A stretch of DNA of 26,424 bases from Saprolegnia diclina VS20 (Eukaryota; Oomycota; Saprolegniomycetes; Saprolegniales; Saprolegniaceae): the NCBI RefSeq assembly GCF_000281045.1, contig NW_008246072.1, positions 665,099 through 691,522 of the forward strand, written 5' to 3'. Positions 10,552 to 19,690 of this stretch are shown here, piece by piece. How positions within the stretch are numbered: position 1 is the stretch's first letter; the number at the start of each line of letters is the position of its first letter. The notes beneath the pieces are model-generated. The model did not search any database. It was not told where the DNA came from and saw nothing but the letters and a program-made list of their open reading frames with translations. A program made the position numbers and the translations under genes.

Positions 10552-11037
10552 ATGGGCTCGGAGAAGAAGGTGCAGCTGATCTCGGCGGAGGGCGAGAACT
10601 TCGAGGTGGCCCTCGACGTGGCCCTCATGAGCCAGCTCGTCAAGGAGCAGCTCGAGGACGACTGCGAAGATGGGCAGGAGATCCCGCTGCCCAACGTCAA
10701 GACGCCGGTGCTGCTCAAGGTCATTGAGTTTATGAACTACCACCATGCGACGCCGATGAAGGAGATCCCCAAGCCGATCAAGACCAAGTTTGAGGACGTG
10801 GTCGAGAAGTGGGACCTCGACTTTATCGACGTGCCGTACGAGATGATCTTTGAGCTCATCCTTGCGGCCAATTACCTCGACATCAAGAGCCTCCTCGAGC
10901 TCTCGTGCGCCAAGGTTTCGGGCATCATCTTTGGCAAGACGCCCGACCAGATCCGCGAGACGTTCAACATTGAGCAGCCCTTTACGCCCGAAGAGGAAAA
11001 GTTTATCCGCGACGAGAACAAGTGGCCGGAAGAGTAA
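10552..11037 (+). CDS. SKP1: SKP1, SCF ubiquitin ligase adaptor
   Basis: Single exon, 161 aa, the usual SKP1 length. The N-terminal BTB/POZ fold is recognisable (VQLISAEGENFEV, then IPLPNVKTPVLLKVIEF). The C-terminal F-box-binding helices are intact: FELILAANYLDIKSLLEL, then IRETFNIEQPFTPEEE and the terminal DENKWPEE (family NxWCEE, here Pro for Cys). SKP1 links cullin-1 to F-box proteins in SCF E3 ligases in cytosol and nucleus. An upstream in-frame ATG at 10459 would add 31 residues absent from the family, and the initiator-like site at 10524 lies after it, so I start at 10552 (ATGGGCTCGGAG). It is the only complete gene in the window without an intron, and its codon use is strongly biased to G/C endings, consistent with high expression. 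Confidence 0.96.
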   Translation: MGSEKKVQLISAEGENFEVALDVALMSQLVKEQLEDDCEDGQEIPLPNVKTPVLLKVIEFMNYHHATPMKEIPKPIKTKFEDVVEKWDLDFIDVPYEMIFELILAANYLDIKSLLELSCAKVSGIIFGKTPDQIRETFNIEQPFTPEEEKFIRDENKWPEE

Positions 11038-11416
11038 GCGTCCACGCAAGCAGAATGGTAACACGTTTGAATTTATTTTGGATCGGACTCTTCTGCTGCT
11101 CGCCGCAGCACATCGCGTTGGCGTCGACGAGCTTAGCGCGGGCCCCGGGATGGCGCGTGAGCGACACGTGGCAGTCTTGCACCGTCTGCACAAGGCGACC
11201 ACATTCCCACGACACAATCGCTCGCAGTTGCAGCCTCTTGGAAGTACGGGCGGCAGCGCGACTGCTACCCAACCCTCCTCGATCATCCTGCAACCCATCA
11301 CTGCACATCCTCGGGGATTGAACCATGGTCGTGATGCTACGGGTGCAAGGTCGCTGCGCTGCCAAGGACCAGCGCCGTGCCAAGAGTATGGGAGAACGCA
11401 CGTCTATTCCACGAGA
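11038..11416. other. Convergent gap between SKP1 and carboxypeptidase, with an antisense open frame
   Basis: 379 bp between two stop codons. The first 60 bp are AT-rich and probably carry the SKP1 3' end. On the minus strand a frame from 11401 to 11003 stays open through the gap and into the SKP1 tail. Its middle part (about 11090-11210) has coding-like third positions, but it resembles no family I know and overlaps SKP1 antisense. I do not call it a gene. Confidence 0.3.
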
Positions 11417-12837
11417 CTAGACGAACGGGGTGCCGGCGAGGAAGGTGTTGAGCATCTCGAGTGATACTTGCGGCTGCGCCGACGGCACGAGGTGGCCGGC
11501 TTCAAAGATGCGCACAAAGGTGAGGAGGTCATGGGCGCGAACCTGGCCGACCTAGATGGCGTATGAGTAAGGGTGCAGTGTTGATCGCGTGGTACCGTGC
11601 GGCCGTCGGCGGCGACGTAGGGCTGTAGCGTCGTCTTGGTGTAGCTCGAGGTCTGCGCCCACGCCATGGCCGCGGACCACGCGTCAATCGACTGCCAATT
11701 GCATTGAAGGTCGGCGTCGCCCGCATACAAGAGGACGGGCACGTTCGCCGCCAACACCGCCTCGACGTGATGCGCATAGTTGGTGACAATGTCGACGAGG
11801 AAGGGCTCCATGTACTTGGGGTTGTCGCTCCGGTAGACGACCGGCGATGGAAGTCCGAGCTGCGCCTGGACGTCCGGGCGGTTGAGGAACGTCGCCACGG
11901 CCTTCATGGGCGCTTCACACGCGTCGTCGATGCACTCTTGGCGAATGTCGAGGCTGTTGCGGGTTGGCGCATAGCTCTCCATGGTGCCCTGAAACGTGAT
12001 GAAGGCGAGCGCCGCGTCTTCGCACACCGAGTCGTTCTTGGTCGTCCGGCATGCGCGGATGCTCTTGGTCACGTCCTGCGCCATGGCTTGCAGCTCAGGC
12101 AGGTGCGACGACGGCACGAGCGTCACGTTGTATTGGTTGGTCACCATGTCGAGCTGGTGCTGCGCCTGGATGTCCGTGTCGGTGAGGCCATTCCCGATCG
12201 CAATCCCCCTGAGGTTGATCGCGCTCTCGTTGGCCGACAAAAGCGTCGTGGCAATGACGGGGATGTAATGGCCGGCGTAGCTTTCACCCGTGAGGTACAG
12301 CGGTCGCCGCGCGAGGTCCGGGTGCAAGGCGAAGAAGCCGCGCAAGAACTGGAGCATGTTGGGTCCAATGGCCGCCGGCGCGCTCAGTGGGCCGACTGAG
12401 AGACCAACCGACGCGGGCTGGTCGACATAGAGGACGTTGGCACGTGAATTCCATGCATGCTCGTTGTACATGAGGCTGCCATCCTTCTGGACGAGGCACG
12501 GACCGTTCTCGAGGAAGAGCCCGAGCATGCTCGAGGACCCAGGCCCGCCATTGAGCCAAAGTACAAGCGGATCGGACGCTGGACGATCGCGCGACTCGAA
12601 GTAGTAGTAAAAGTACTGCGTCTCCGGCGCGACGGGCAGATAGCCAGACGACTGCGCGACGTGGGGGTCGCAGACAAAGGCCGGCGCTCGCGACCACTCG
12701 GCGACGAACCAGCCGAGGCCGAGCAGCAGCGGGACACCGATGAGCAGGCCCCAGGGCGAGAAGCGTGGGCGGTGCACCGCCATCGTCTGCGCCGATGCAT
12801 GGCGGACGAGGCCGGTGGTCTCGGTCGGCGATGGCAT
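11417..12837 (-). CDS. Serine carboxypeptidase, family S10, with N-terminal membrane anchor
   Basis: Complement(11417..11551, 11596..12837), 458 aa, one 44-bp phase-0 intron (GTACCA...TAG). Without removing the intron the frame runs into low-complexity Ser/Arg sequence and loses the catalytic histidine; with it the C-terminus becomes VGQVRAHDLLTFVRIFEAGH... The triad is complete: Ser186 in TGESYAGHYIP, Asp374 in LLYAGDADLQCNW, His434 in AGHLVP. The oxyanion/substrate motif LVLWLNGGPGSSS is at 92-103. Residues about 29-46 are hydrophobic after a basic N-terminus, predicting a type II signal anchor instead of a cleaved signal peptide. The enzyme removes C-terminal residues from peptides at acid pH in vacuole/lysosome or secretory compartments. 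NET, NVT and NDS sequons are possible glycosylation sites. Confidence 0.94.
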
Positions 12838-13250
12838 GGCACGGTTCGAACTGTGGCCTTTCCAACCGCGGGAAACCAGATCTACATTTCACACATGCCA
12901 GGTGGTGTGAAAAATACAATCAGCACGACGACGACGACTGAGCATTTAACGAAGCTCAATGCACAATCCTATCATGCGACTGCACACCGAGCAGCGGTGC
13001 GTGGCTTTTCGACCTTCCTCTCGATCGACCTTCCTGCTCAGAGGTCGTCATCAGTGGGCGGTGGCGGAAGGGCGGAACGTTGAAGTGTGAGAAATGTAAT
13101 TTTCACGTGTGTTTGGTGGTGAGCCAGGCGCGACGCCCTGATCTGAGGCGGATCCTCATGGAATTAGGATCGATCCGGATACGTTCGAATATTCAAAACT
13201 CGGTATCCGTACGTTTTCCGGCAGTTGGAGTGAATTTTTGGGGCAACGCA
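12838..13250. promoter_or_regulatory. Divergent promoter region (carboxypeptidase / condensin) with inverted repeat
   Basis: 413 bp without a gene. It contains an 8-bp perfect inverted repeat, TTTCACAC (12887-12894) and GTGTGAAA (12905-12912), separated by 10 bp and 50-75 bp before the carboxypeptidase ATG. It also has a CCGGATA copy (13175-13181) pointing at the condensin gene and CGGATACC on the minus strand (13202-13209) pointing at the carboxypeptidase gene. Function is inferred from position. Confidence 0.35.
13175..13181 (+). promoter_or_regulatory. CCGGATA element upstream of the condensin gene
   Basis: GATCCGGATACG, 70-76 bp before the ATG, in the same orientation to its gene as the other copies. 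Confidence 0.35.
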
Positions 13251-16116
13251 ATGGCCAAGGGCGGAGACAAGCGACAGCGCCGGGACCGGACCCCCGAGCC
13301 GCCGGCCGAAGCCCGCAAGAAGGCCAAGGGAGGCCACGACGAGGAAGAGGAAGACGACGACGAGGACGACGTCCGTGGCATCACCATGCGCTCGAAGAAG
13401 AGCAAGCCGATCCGAGCGCAGCCCATGGACTCGTCCGACGACGAGGCCGAGGTCAACAATACCAACGCCATGGCGCCACCATCCAATGAGGGGCATGCTG
13501 CCGAAGAGAGCGCGTTTGTGACACCAGCCGCGACGCCCAACGAGCCGCGCGACGCCTCGCAGACGGAAGAGGCCATGGCCGCCCGTCGCCGCCCGCGCGC
13601 CAAGGGCTCGCTCGCTCGCCGGAAGTCCCTGACGCCGGTCACCAAGACCAAGCAGTACGTCGCCGACATGTATTCGAAGATCATCCAAATGTCGTCGGAA
13701 AACGTACGTCGTCCTTCGCATCGACTCGATGATGCCATGCTGTGCCATGTAGAAAATCAACTCGAAGAACGCGTTCTCGCTGCACCTGATCGACCACATT
13801 GACGACATCCTCGTCGAGAAGCGGTATGGCACCGGACGCATCCTCCTCCCCCTTACGCAGATACAGGCAAGAGGACGAAGACTCGACCGATACGTACAAC
13901 TTTCAAAAAGCCAGCTGCACGCTCGACGCCAGCGTCAAGATCTACTCGTACCGCGTCGACGACACGTGGAACTCGTCGTTCAAGGTGCTCGAGAACCTCA
14001 CGCGCGGCGACGACGTGCCAGGTAGACTTCGCTGTCCCGACACCCGCCTTTAGTTGAGACGCATGCAGATGACGACGACGACGGGGCGTCCCAGCGCCGC
14101 CAGGCAACCAAGAAAGTACGCTCTCACTACTTTGCTGGCAGGAATGATACACGGTTGGTATCTAGCTCACGACGGGCAACACGACCGAGTCCAACATGAA
14201 CAACATCAACATGAAGTCGGTGGACCTCGAGTTCCAAGTCGACCCGCTCTTCCAGAAGATGTCGCAGGCCTTTGACGAGGGCGGCGCAAAGGGCATGCTT
14301 CTCGTCAACCTCGTACGCCCATCATGTCGCTTTGACAAAGTCCATAAACGATGCGTAGAGTGTCCATGACGGCTGCAAGATCATGCTCGACTCAAGCAAT
14401 GTGCAGGCTGTGCCCGAGAAGATCGAACCGGCGGCTGCGGCCGACAAGGTCGAGGCCAAGCCGCTCATTAACATCTCGGGCTTGGCCAAGCGCCTGCGCG
14501 CCGAGCCGATGCTGGCCGAGGTACGCTCTCACGACCGTGGCAATGTGATGTCGAGGGACGTGAGTAGGAACAGGAGATTTGCCCAAAGCTCGAACACTTC
14601 TACGACCAGCTCAAGAGCATGAACCACGATTTTTTCGAAAAGAAGGTGACGGTGCCCCGCCTCGACATTGCCGCGTCGCAGTCGAGTCGCCCGCGCCGCA
14701 TGACGCTGCTGCCCAACGCCAACGAGTCGATGATGATGGACGACGACTACGACATGGGCATGGGCGCTGACGACGACGACGACAACGATGATGATTACGC
14801 ACCGTCCGAGTACGCGCCAACACCGGCACCCGCACCAGCCCCGGCCCCGATCGATCCCGCGACCGCCGACGCAGTCGTGCCGGACGACGAAGAGCAGGAC
14901 GAGCCGGTTGCCAAGCCGCTCAACTTTGACGATGTCGAGGACGACGACGACGACGAGCAGCCCGAAGTGGAAGCGGCGGTGGATCTGCCGGTGGATGATA
15001 TTGACGACCAGCACCAGCACATGCTCGAGAGCGCGCTCATGCGCTCGGTGGGCGGCGACCAAACGGACGAATACTCATTTTTCGACGCGAAAACACTCAA
15101 GAACTGGGCGGGGCCGTCCCATTGGAAGCTCAAGCTGCGTTGCGTCCGGGCGTCAGCCAAGCCGTCAGCCAAAGCATCGACCAAAGCATCGGCCAAAGCG
15201 TCCGCCAAAGCGTCCGCCAAGCCGTCGGACAAGTCACGCAAGAAGGAAGCGTTTACGTTTACGGCCACCGAGTACGACCTCGCGGCGGCCTTTAAGAAGC
15301 CCAAGAAGCCCAAAATGATGTTGACGCTCGGGGACTCTGTGTGCAAGCGGCACGAAATCGAAGCCGCCAAGCTCGTGTACCCCGTGGACCTCCACGTGCA
15401 GCTCCCTGGGTTTTACCAGCTGTTTACGCGGCCGCAGTCAAAGATCTTTGCGCAGGCGCCGGCGTCGATGCTGAGTCACAAGAGCAGCGCGTCGACGGTC
15501 GCGGCCATGTCGTTTGGCCGGACGCCCGTGCACTCGAACGACCACGCGCCGCACGACAACGACGATGGCGATGATGGCATTGACTTTGGCGGCGGCGCTG
15601 ATGATTTCAACCCTGCCGACGACTACAACGGTACACTATCGTAAGCATCTGGATACGTAGCGAGATAAATGGATAGTCTCGGGGCTGCTCCAAGCCGACC
15701 GGGTCGTCGACAAGATCAACATTACGTATGAGAAGTTTGCCAAGCGCGTGGACGTCAAGAAGCTCAAGGAGAGCATTTGGTCGACGCTGCCGTTCCATGT
15801 CGAGACCAACGCCGATGACGAAGACGAAGAAGAGACCAAGGAGGACGCTTCGGTGGACGAACTCTCGGCGTCGGCGGCCAAGCTTCATGTAGACGATGTG
15901 GTGTCGTTTGAAGAGATGGTGCACGACGTGGCCCCCAACGTACGACTGTTTCTTGTCTCTGGAGAAATGACGCGTCCTTAGGTGCCCCGCAATGTGACCG
16001 TGTCCTTTTACTTTATTTGTATGCTGCACCTCGCGAACGACAAGGGCCTCGAACTCACGGGGCAAGACGACCTCCAGGATTTCAAAATTGCCAAAGACAA
16101 GTCGATTTCGCATTAG
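13251..16116 (+). CDS. NCAPH: Condensin complex subunit 2, kleisin CAP-H / Barren
   Basis: Nine exons: 13251..13703, 13753..13823, 13867..14014, 14059..14115, 14166..14312, 14359..14520, 14574..15630, 15677..15939, 15982..16116; about 830 aa. CAP-H is the kleisin bridging the SMC2/SMC4 heads in condensin I, which compacts mitotic chromosomes. Family blocks appear in order: KINSKNAFSLHLIDHIDDIL, CTLDASVKIYSYRVD, VDLEFQVDPLFQKMSQAFDE with GGAKGMLLVNL, KLEHFYDQLK, and the C-terminal winged-helix region with LLQADRVVDKINITYEKF and RVDVKKLKESIW. The N-terminus is basic/acidic and disordered, with a possible S/T-P site (KSLTPVTK). Three splice edges are uncertain but keep frame: acceptor 13860 instead of 13866; intron 14022-14053 (32 bp, TAG) instead of 14015-14058; acceptor 14576 instead of 14573. 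Eight short introns are the most of any gene here. A seven-unit A-S-A-K repeat lies in exon 7. Confidence 0.9.
15150..15233 (+). repeat. Seven tandem 12-bp units coding (A/P)-S-(A/T/D)-K in the condensin gene
   Basis: Units such as GCGTCAGCCAAG and GCATCGGCCAAA run head to tail without gaps and in frame. They encode a Lys every fourth residue in a linker before the block TFTATEYDLAAAFKKP. Synonymous drift between units suggests an older expansion kept for its protein sequence. It resembles histone-H1-like basic tails and could contact DNA (inference). Confidence 0.85.
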
Positions 16117-16410
16117 ATGGCTCTCGTTGTCATCGTTCATAATCATCTTCTTTGGTTGCAATTGTTGTGTGGTACTATCGCACAGGTGGCGTGCTAAAGT
16201 ATCGCAGCATTAGGACGCAGATGTATAGTCTAGTCTGGACAAACCTGGTCCATGACGCCAAACACCAATGCCAGAACGGTATTCCATGGCATATGCGCCC
16301 TTGTTTCGACTCGAAGCGCCGTAGGGCTTCTCGAGTCAGTCGAACGCCCTTCCTCCGAACGCATCTTAATCAAAACACTAGTCGTTGATCCAACTGAGAC
16401 CATACTACAA

Positions 16411-17745
16411 TCATAGCTTCCAGCCGCGATCGAGGTCGAGCGCCGTCGCGGGCGTTGCGGGCGGCGGCGGCGGTCGAGTGCGCGTCGATGGAACGGCCGT
16501 TAAGGCCTTTTTCTTTTCTCGCTGGACGTTGGCCGACGGTTTGAACTTGGACGGGAGCACGATCGGCATGACCTCGTTAAAGTCGCGGAGCGCGTCGTCG
16601 ATGGCAAAATTTTCGGAAAACAAATTGTCGCGGAGGAGCGACGTCGATGACGACGTCGACGTGTCGGCAAAGAGGTCTCTGTAGCCTTCGTACGGGAAGG
16701 CGTAGTTGTGGACGATCGCGATGATGCACATTTCAAAGCAAATGAGCACATTTTGGATGCCGGTCGTCACGTCGTCGGTGGTCCACGACCCGATTTCGTG
16801 GATGATCTCAAAGCGCGAAAGGAATGCGAGCACGACGCTCTGCCAATAACTCAGAAAGAGCACGGCCTTGACGCAGAGAAACTTGGGTACTGGGTTAAAC
16901 GGGCGAAGGTGCGCCCCGAGCGCAAGGTAGAAGAGCACGAGGTAGTAGAACGCATACGTGATGCTGCAGTTGAGCACAAGCGAGAGGTAGAGGTAGCCCC
17001 GCGCAATGGTAAAGCGACCTTCGTCGTAGAGCCCATAGTGCTAATAGAGTCGTTGGGTCATGTCCGGACCGAGGCGCCAAGGCGTCGCACCTCGAGGACG
17101 ATCGCAATAAAGGTCGTGAGCGGCTTGAGCACGACGAACTGCATGGCCGCCATCTTGCAGTCGCGAAGAAACGTCTTGTCCATCTTGATGGGCTTGTAGC
17201 AGTGGTTGAGCGGAAACGGATGCGGGAGGTCGGGCAACGTACGCAGGATCTATCGAAGACGTAGCTCGATAGGGACGTGGTGCGAAGGCCGACGCACCGC
17301 AATGACGCGCTCGTCGCTGCCTTCGCCGAGGTACGCGACCATGAGCGCAAGGAAGAGGTAGATCACATAGGCCTCGTAGCAGTCACGCAGCATATCAAAG
17401 ATCAATGCGTACGACTACAAGATCCGAAAGTTCATGAGCGTGATGCGAAGGCTCCTTGGCGCGTACCCGGAAGCGCAACGAGAGCCACGAGTCGGTCGCA
17501 TAGATCGGCACCATCCAGAGGATGCCAATGATCTTGCGCTGGATGAGCGGCTTAGTAAAGTGGCGGAGATGGTTGCGGATGAGCCGCATGGACGTGAAGA
17601 TCGCGAGCAGCACAAAGAGCCCGGAGACAAACCACACGATCCACTGGACGCGGGCCTCGTCGTCCTCGGGGCTGCGCCCGTTGCTGCCCGACGCCGCAAA
17701 GGCGCTGTAGTCGAAGAGGACGCTGTAGACGCCACCGTCGGTCAT
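16411..17745 (-). CDS. TMEM184 / organic solute transporter alpha (Ost-alpha, DUF300) family membrane protein
   Basis: Complement(16411..17040, 17091..17249, 17298..17414, 17467..17745), 394 aa; introns 50, 48 and 52 bp, all phase 0. About seven membrane segments. Family signatures: RNHLRHFTKPLIQRKIIGIL, WMVPIYATDSWLSLRF, then across the splice YALIFDMLRDCYEAYVIYLF, and later DGRF-like DEGRFTIARGYLYLSLVLN. HPFPLNHCYKP is also family-like. The Ser-rich, Pro-rich cytosolic C-tail is low complexity. Animal relatives act in solute transport or membrane trafficking; the exact substrate is unknown. The start could also be the ATG at 17844 (427 aa). I prefer 17745 because the longer N-terminus has no family look and a GGATACC promoter-like site lies within it. 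Convergent with the condensin gene, 294 bp between stops. Confidence 0.88.
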
Positions 17746-18116
17746 GCTTGCTCCGTCGTGACAGGGATCGCCTCGAGTGAGAATCGACTTGCACTTGCGC
17801 TTTGTATGGGAACCGGTATCCAAAACTCGAAAACGGCTCTTCATGGGCGCGCCTGAGTTTAAAAACACCCAACTCTACGTTGTCCCTTCAAAGGACTCCA
17901 TGTTGGCGCATAATCATGATGGCCTTACGTCGCCGCGCTGCAACGAAGCACCATAGTAGTTCATCGTATTTTCTCGGGTGAGACACGGCGGGACCGCTGT
18001 CGGCGCTGTTTCAAGCCCGTGAGAGCGCTATGACGGCTCCAAAGGTGCGTGTGTTTATTCTTCTCGTGCACCTCAAACGCACGGCCATACAAAACCCAAC
18101 GTGTTTTTTATTCAAA
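17746..18116. promoter_or_regulatory. Divergent promoter region (TMEM184 / PHD gene)
   Basis: About 370 bp. Holds TGGATACC on the minus strand at 17815-17822, a weaker relative of the CCGGATA element, 70-77 bp from the preferred TMEM184 ATG. Nothing similar is seen toward the PHD gene. If the TMEM184 start is 17844 this region shrinks by about 100 bp. Confidence 0.3.
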
Positions 18117-19517
18117 ATGTCAGAGACGCCGCCCGAGCAATCGACGATTTCGTCCGAGGCAATTGCATGCACGACGTCGCCGCTGCCCGCGATGGCCTCG
18201 CCGATGCGCGACGAGAGGTCGGCCCCGCGCTGCGCGCCCGTCGACGTCGAGTGCATCTTTCCGTCCACATGGGGCACCTCTCGGGCGTACGAACGGTTGC
18301 GCCACCTCCGGGCCATTGAAGCGGCTGCGTACGTCCACCAGGCGCAGCGCCAGCGCAGCCTCGACGCGTCGCTGCCACCGGCGTACACGACGACTGCGAT
18401 CCGGCGCATTGACGCGCTCATGGAGATCCAGCGGCGCGAGTGCTTCCGCCTCGAGCGCGCGCACGCTCGCCACGACGAGCACGCGACGCACACGTGCATG
18501 TACGCAGCCCGCAACGAAGATGGCGAGATCATTCGCCCCGAGTTTGTGCGCGACCGGTCGTGGCCGCCAAAGGAGTTTGCGCTCAAGAGTATGCCCAAGC
18601 AGGGCGCCGGGCGTGGCGGCGGCCGGAAGCGCAAGGTGCCGGACAAGACACCTGCCCAGCTCGACGAAGAGCGGCTCGCCTATAGCTACGAGCGTGTCTG
18701 CGTCGAGTGCACGACCAAGGTCTCGGCGTTGTGGCGGCAAGTGGACGCCAAGATGGCCGACCCAAGCCCCGACGCGCAGCTCGTGTACCTCAAGAAGGAC
18801 GATCTGTGCTTGAACTGCTACGTCAAGCGCACATGCCCCATCAAGTCGCGTGCGCAACTCGCCGCGAAGAAGCGCAAGGAAAAGCTCAAGGAAGACAAGG
18901 TTGCCCAGAAAGTCAAGCCGGCGCCGGTCGTCGTCGCGCCGGTCGTCGAAGCGCCCATCATGGCGGCCTCGCCGGTGGCCACGAGCCTCGTGCATGACGT
19001 CATCGAGCACGATGAGCATGACGCAGATGAGAGCTCGGACGACAAGAAGCGTAAAAAGTCGTCCAAGAAGTCGTCCAAGAAGAAGAAGAAGAAGGCCAAG
19101 AAGAGCGCGACGAGCTCGCCGCCCAACTCGCCGGTCGCCGACGTCGTCCTGTCGCCCAGCAACACGGACGACGAGCGCAAGCGGTCGTCCAAGAAGCGTG
19201 CGCGGGACCACAGCGTGACACCCAAGGCCAAGGCGAGCAAGACCGAGACCGCCCGGGAGCGCGAGCTCCGCGCGATCGGCCAGTACTGCCCCGTGTGCAA
19301 CGTCGTGTACGAAGACGACGACGCCAACGACTTCATTTGCTGCGACGCGTGTGAAATGTGGGTGCACAGCGCGTGCGACCCCAAGCTCGACACGTAACCC
19401 CTCCTCTGTCTCGTTCAGGTGCTGATCATGGAGTTGCGTGCGAATAGCTTCAAGCTCCAAGAGCTCGCCGACTCGAATGCCAAGTACGTCGGGCCGTGCT
19501 GCAGCCAGAAGCGATGA
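18117..19517 (+). CDS. Nuclear protein with Cys4 zinc-ribbon-like motif and C-terminal PHD finger
   Basis: Join 18117..19393, 19448..19517; 448 aa, one 54-bp phase-2 intron. Residues 195-234 hold C-x2-C...C-x2-C (CVECTTKVSALW, LCLNCYVK), resembling a GATA-like or ribbon zinc site with a long loop. Residues about 300-385 are Lys/Ser/Asp-rich with SP sites and polylysine, like a nuclear localisation region. Residues 391-444 are a PHD finger: CPVC, ICCDAC, MWVHSAC, then across the intron FKLQELADSNAKYV. The seventh ligand position, normally Cys in Y-x-C-P-x-C, is Gly441 (YVGPCC). PHD fingers often read histone H3 tails, so a chromatin role is likely but unproven. An in-frame ATG at 18030 would add 29 hydrophobic residues; I prefer 18117 (AAAATGTCAGAG). 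Convergent with the anoctamin gene, 173 bp between stops. Confidence 0.78.
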
Positions 19518-19690
19518 ACACAAGGCATGTACTACGACCAGAAGACGCAGGATGGAAACACGCAGTTTTTTGTCACAAGCCTCCGAGAGACTGCGATATC
19601 ACCTTGTGTTGCTACGAACCTGAACACTGCATTGCGATCGTCGAAGCGCGCGTAGGACGGGGCAAGGCGCGGTATGGATATGGTACACTG

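Noticed and set aside
12840-12856. Possible tRNA B-box (GGTTCGAAC)
   Set aside because: No matching A-box, acceptor stem or cloverleaf around it; it lies directly upstream of the carboxypeptidase ATG.
18120-19523. Minus-strand frame of 467 codons opposite the PHD gene
   Set aside because: Leu/Arg-rich shadow; the plus strand carries ordered zinc-binding motifs and a good splice into the end of the PHD finger.
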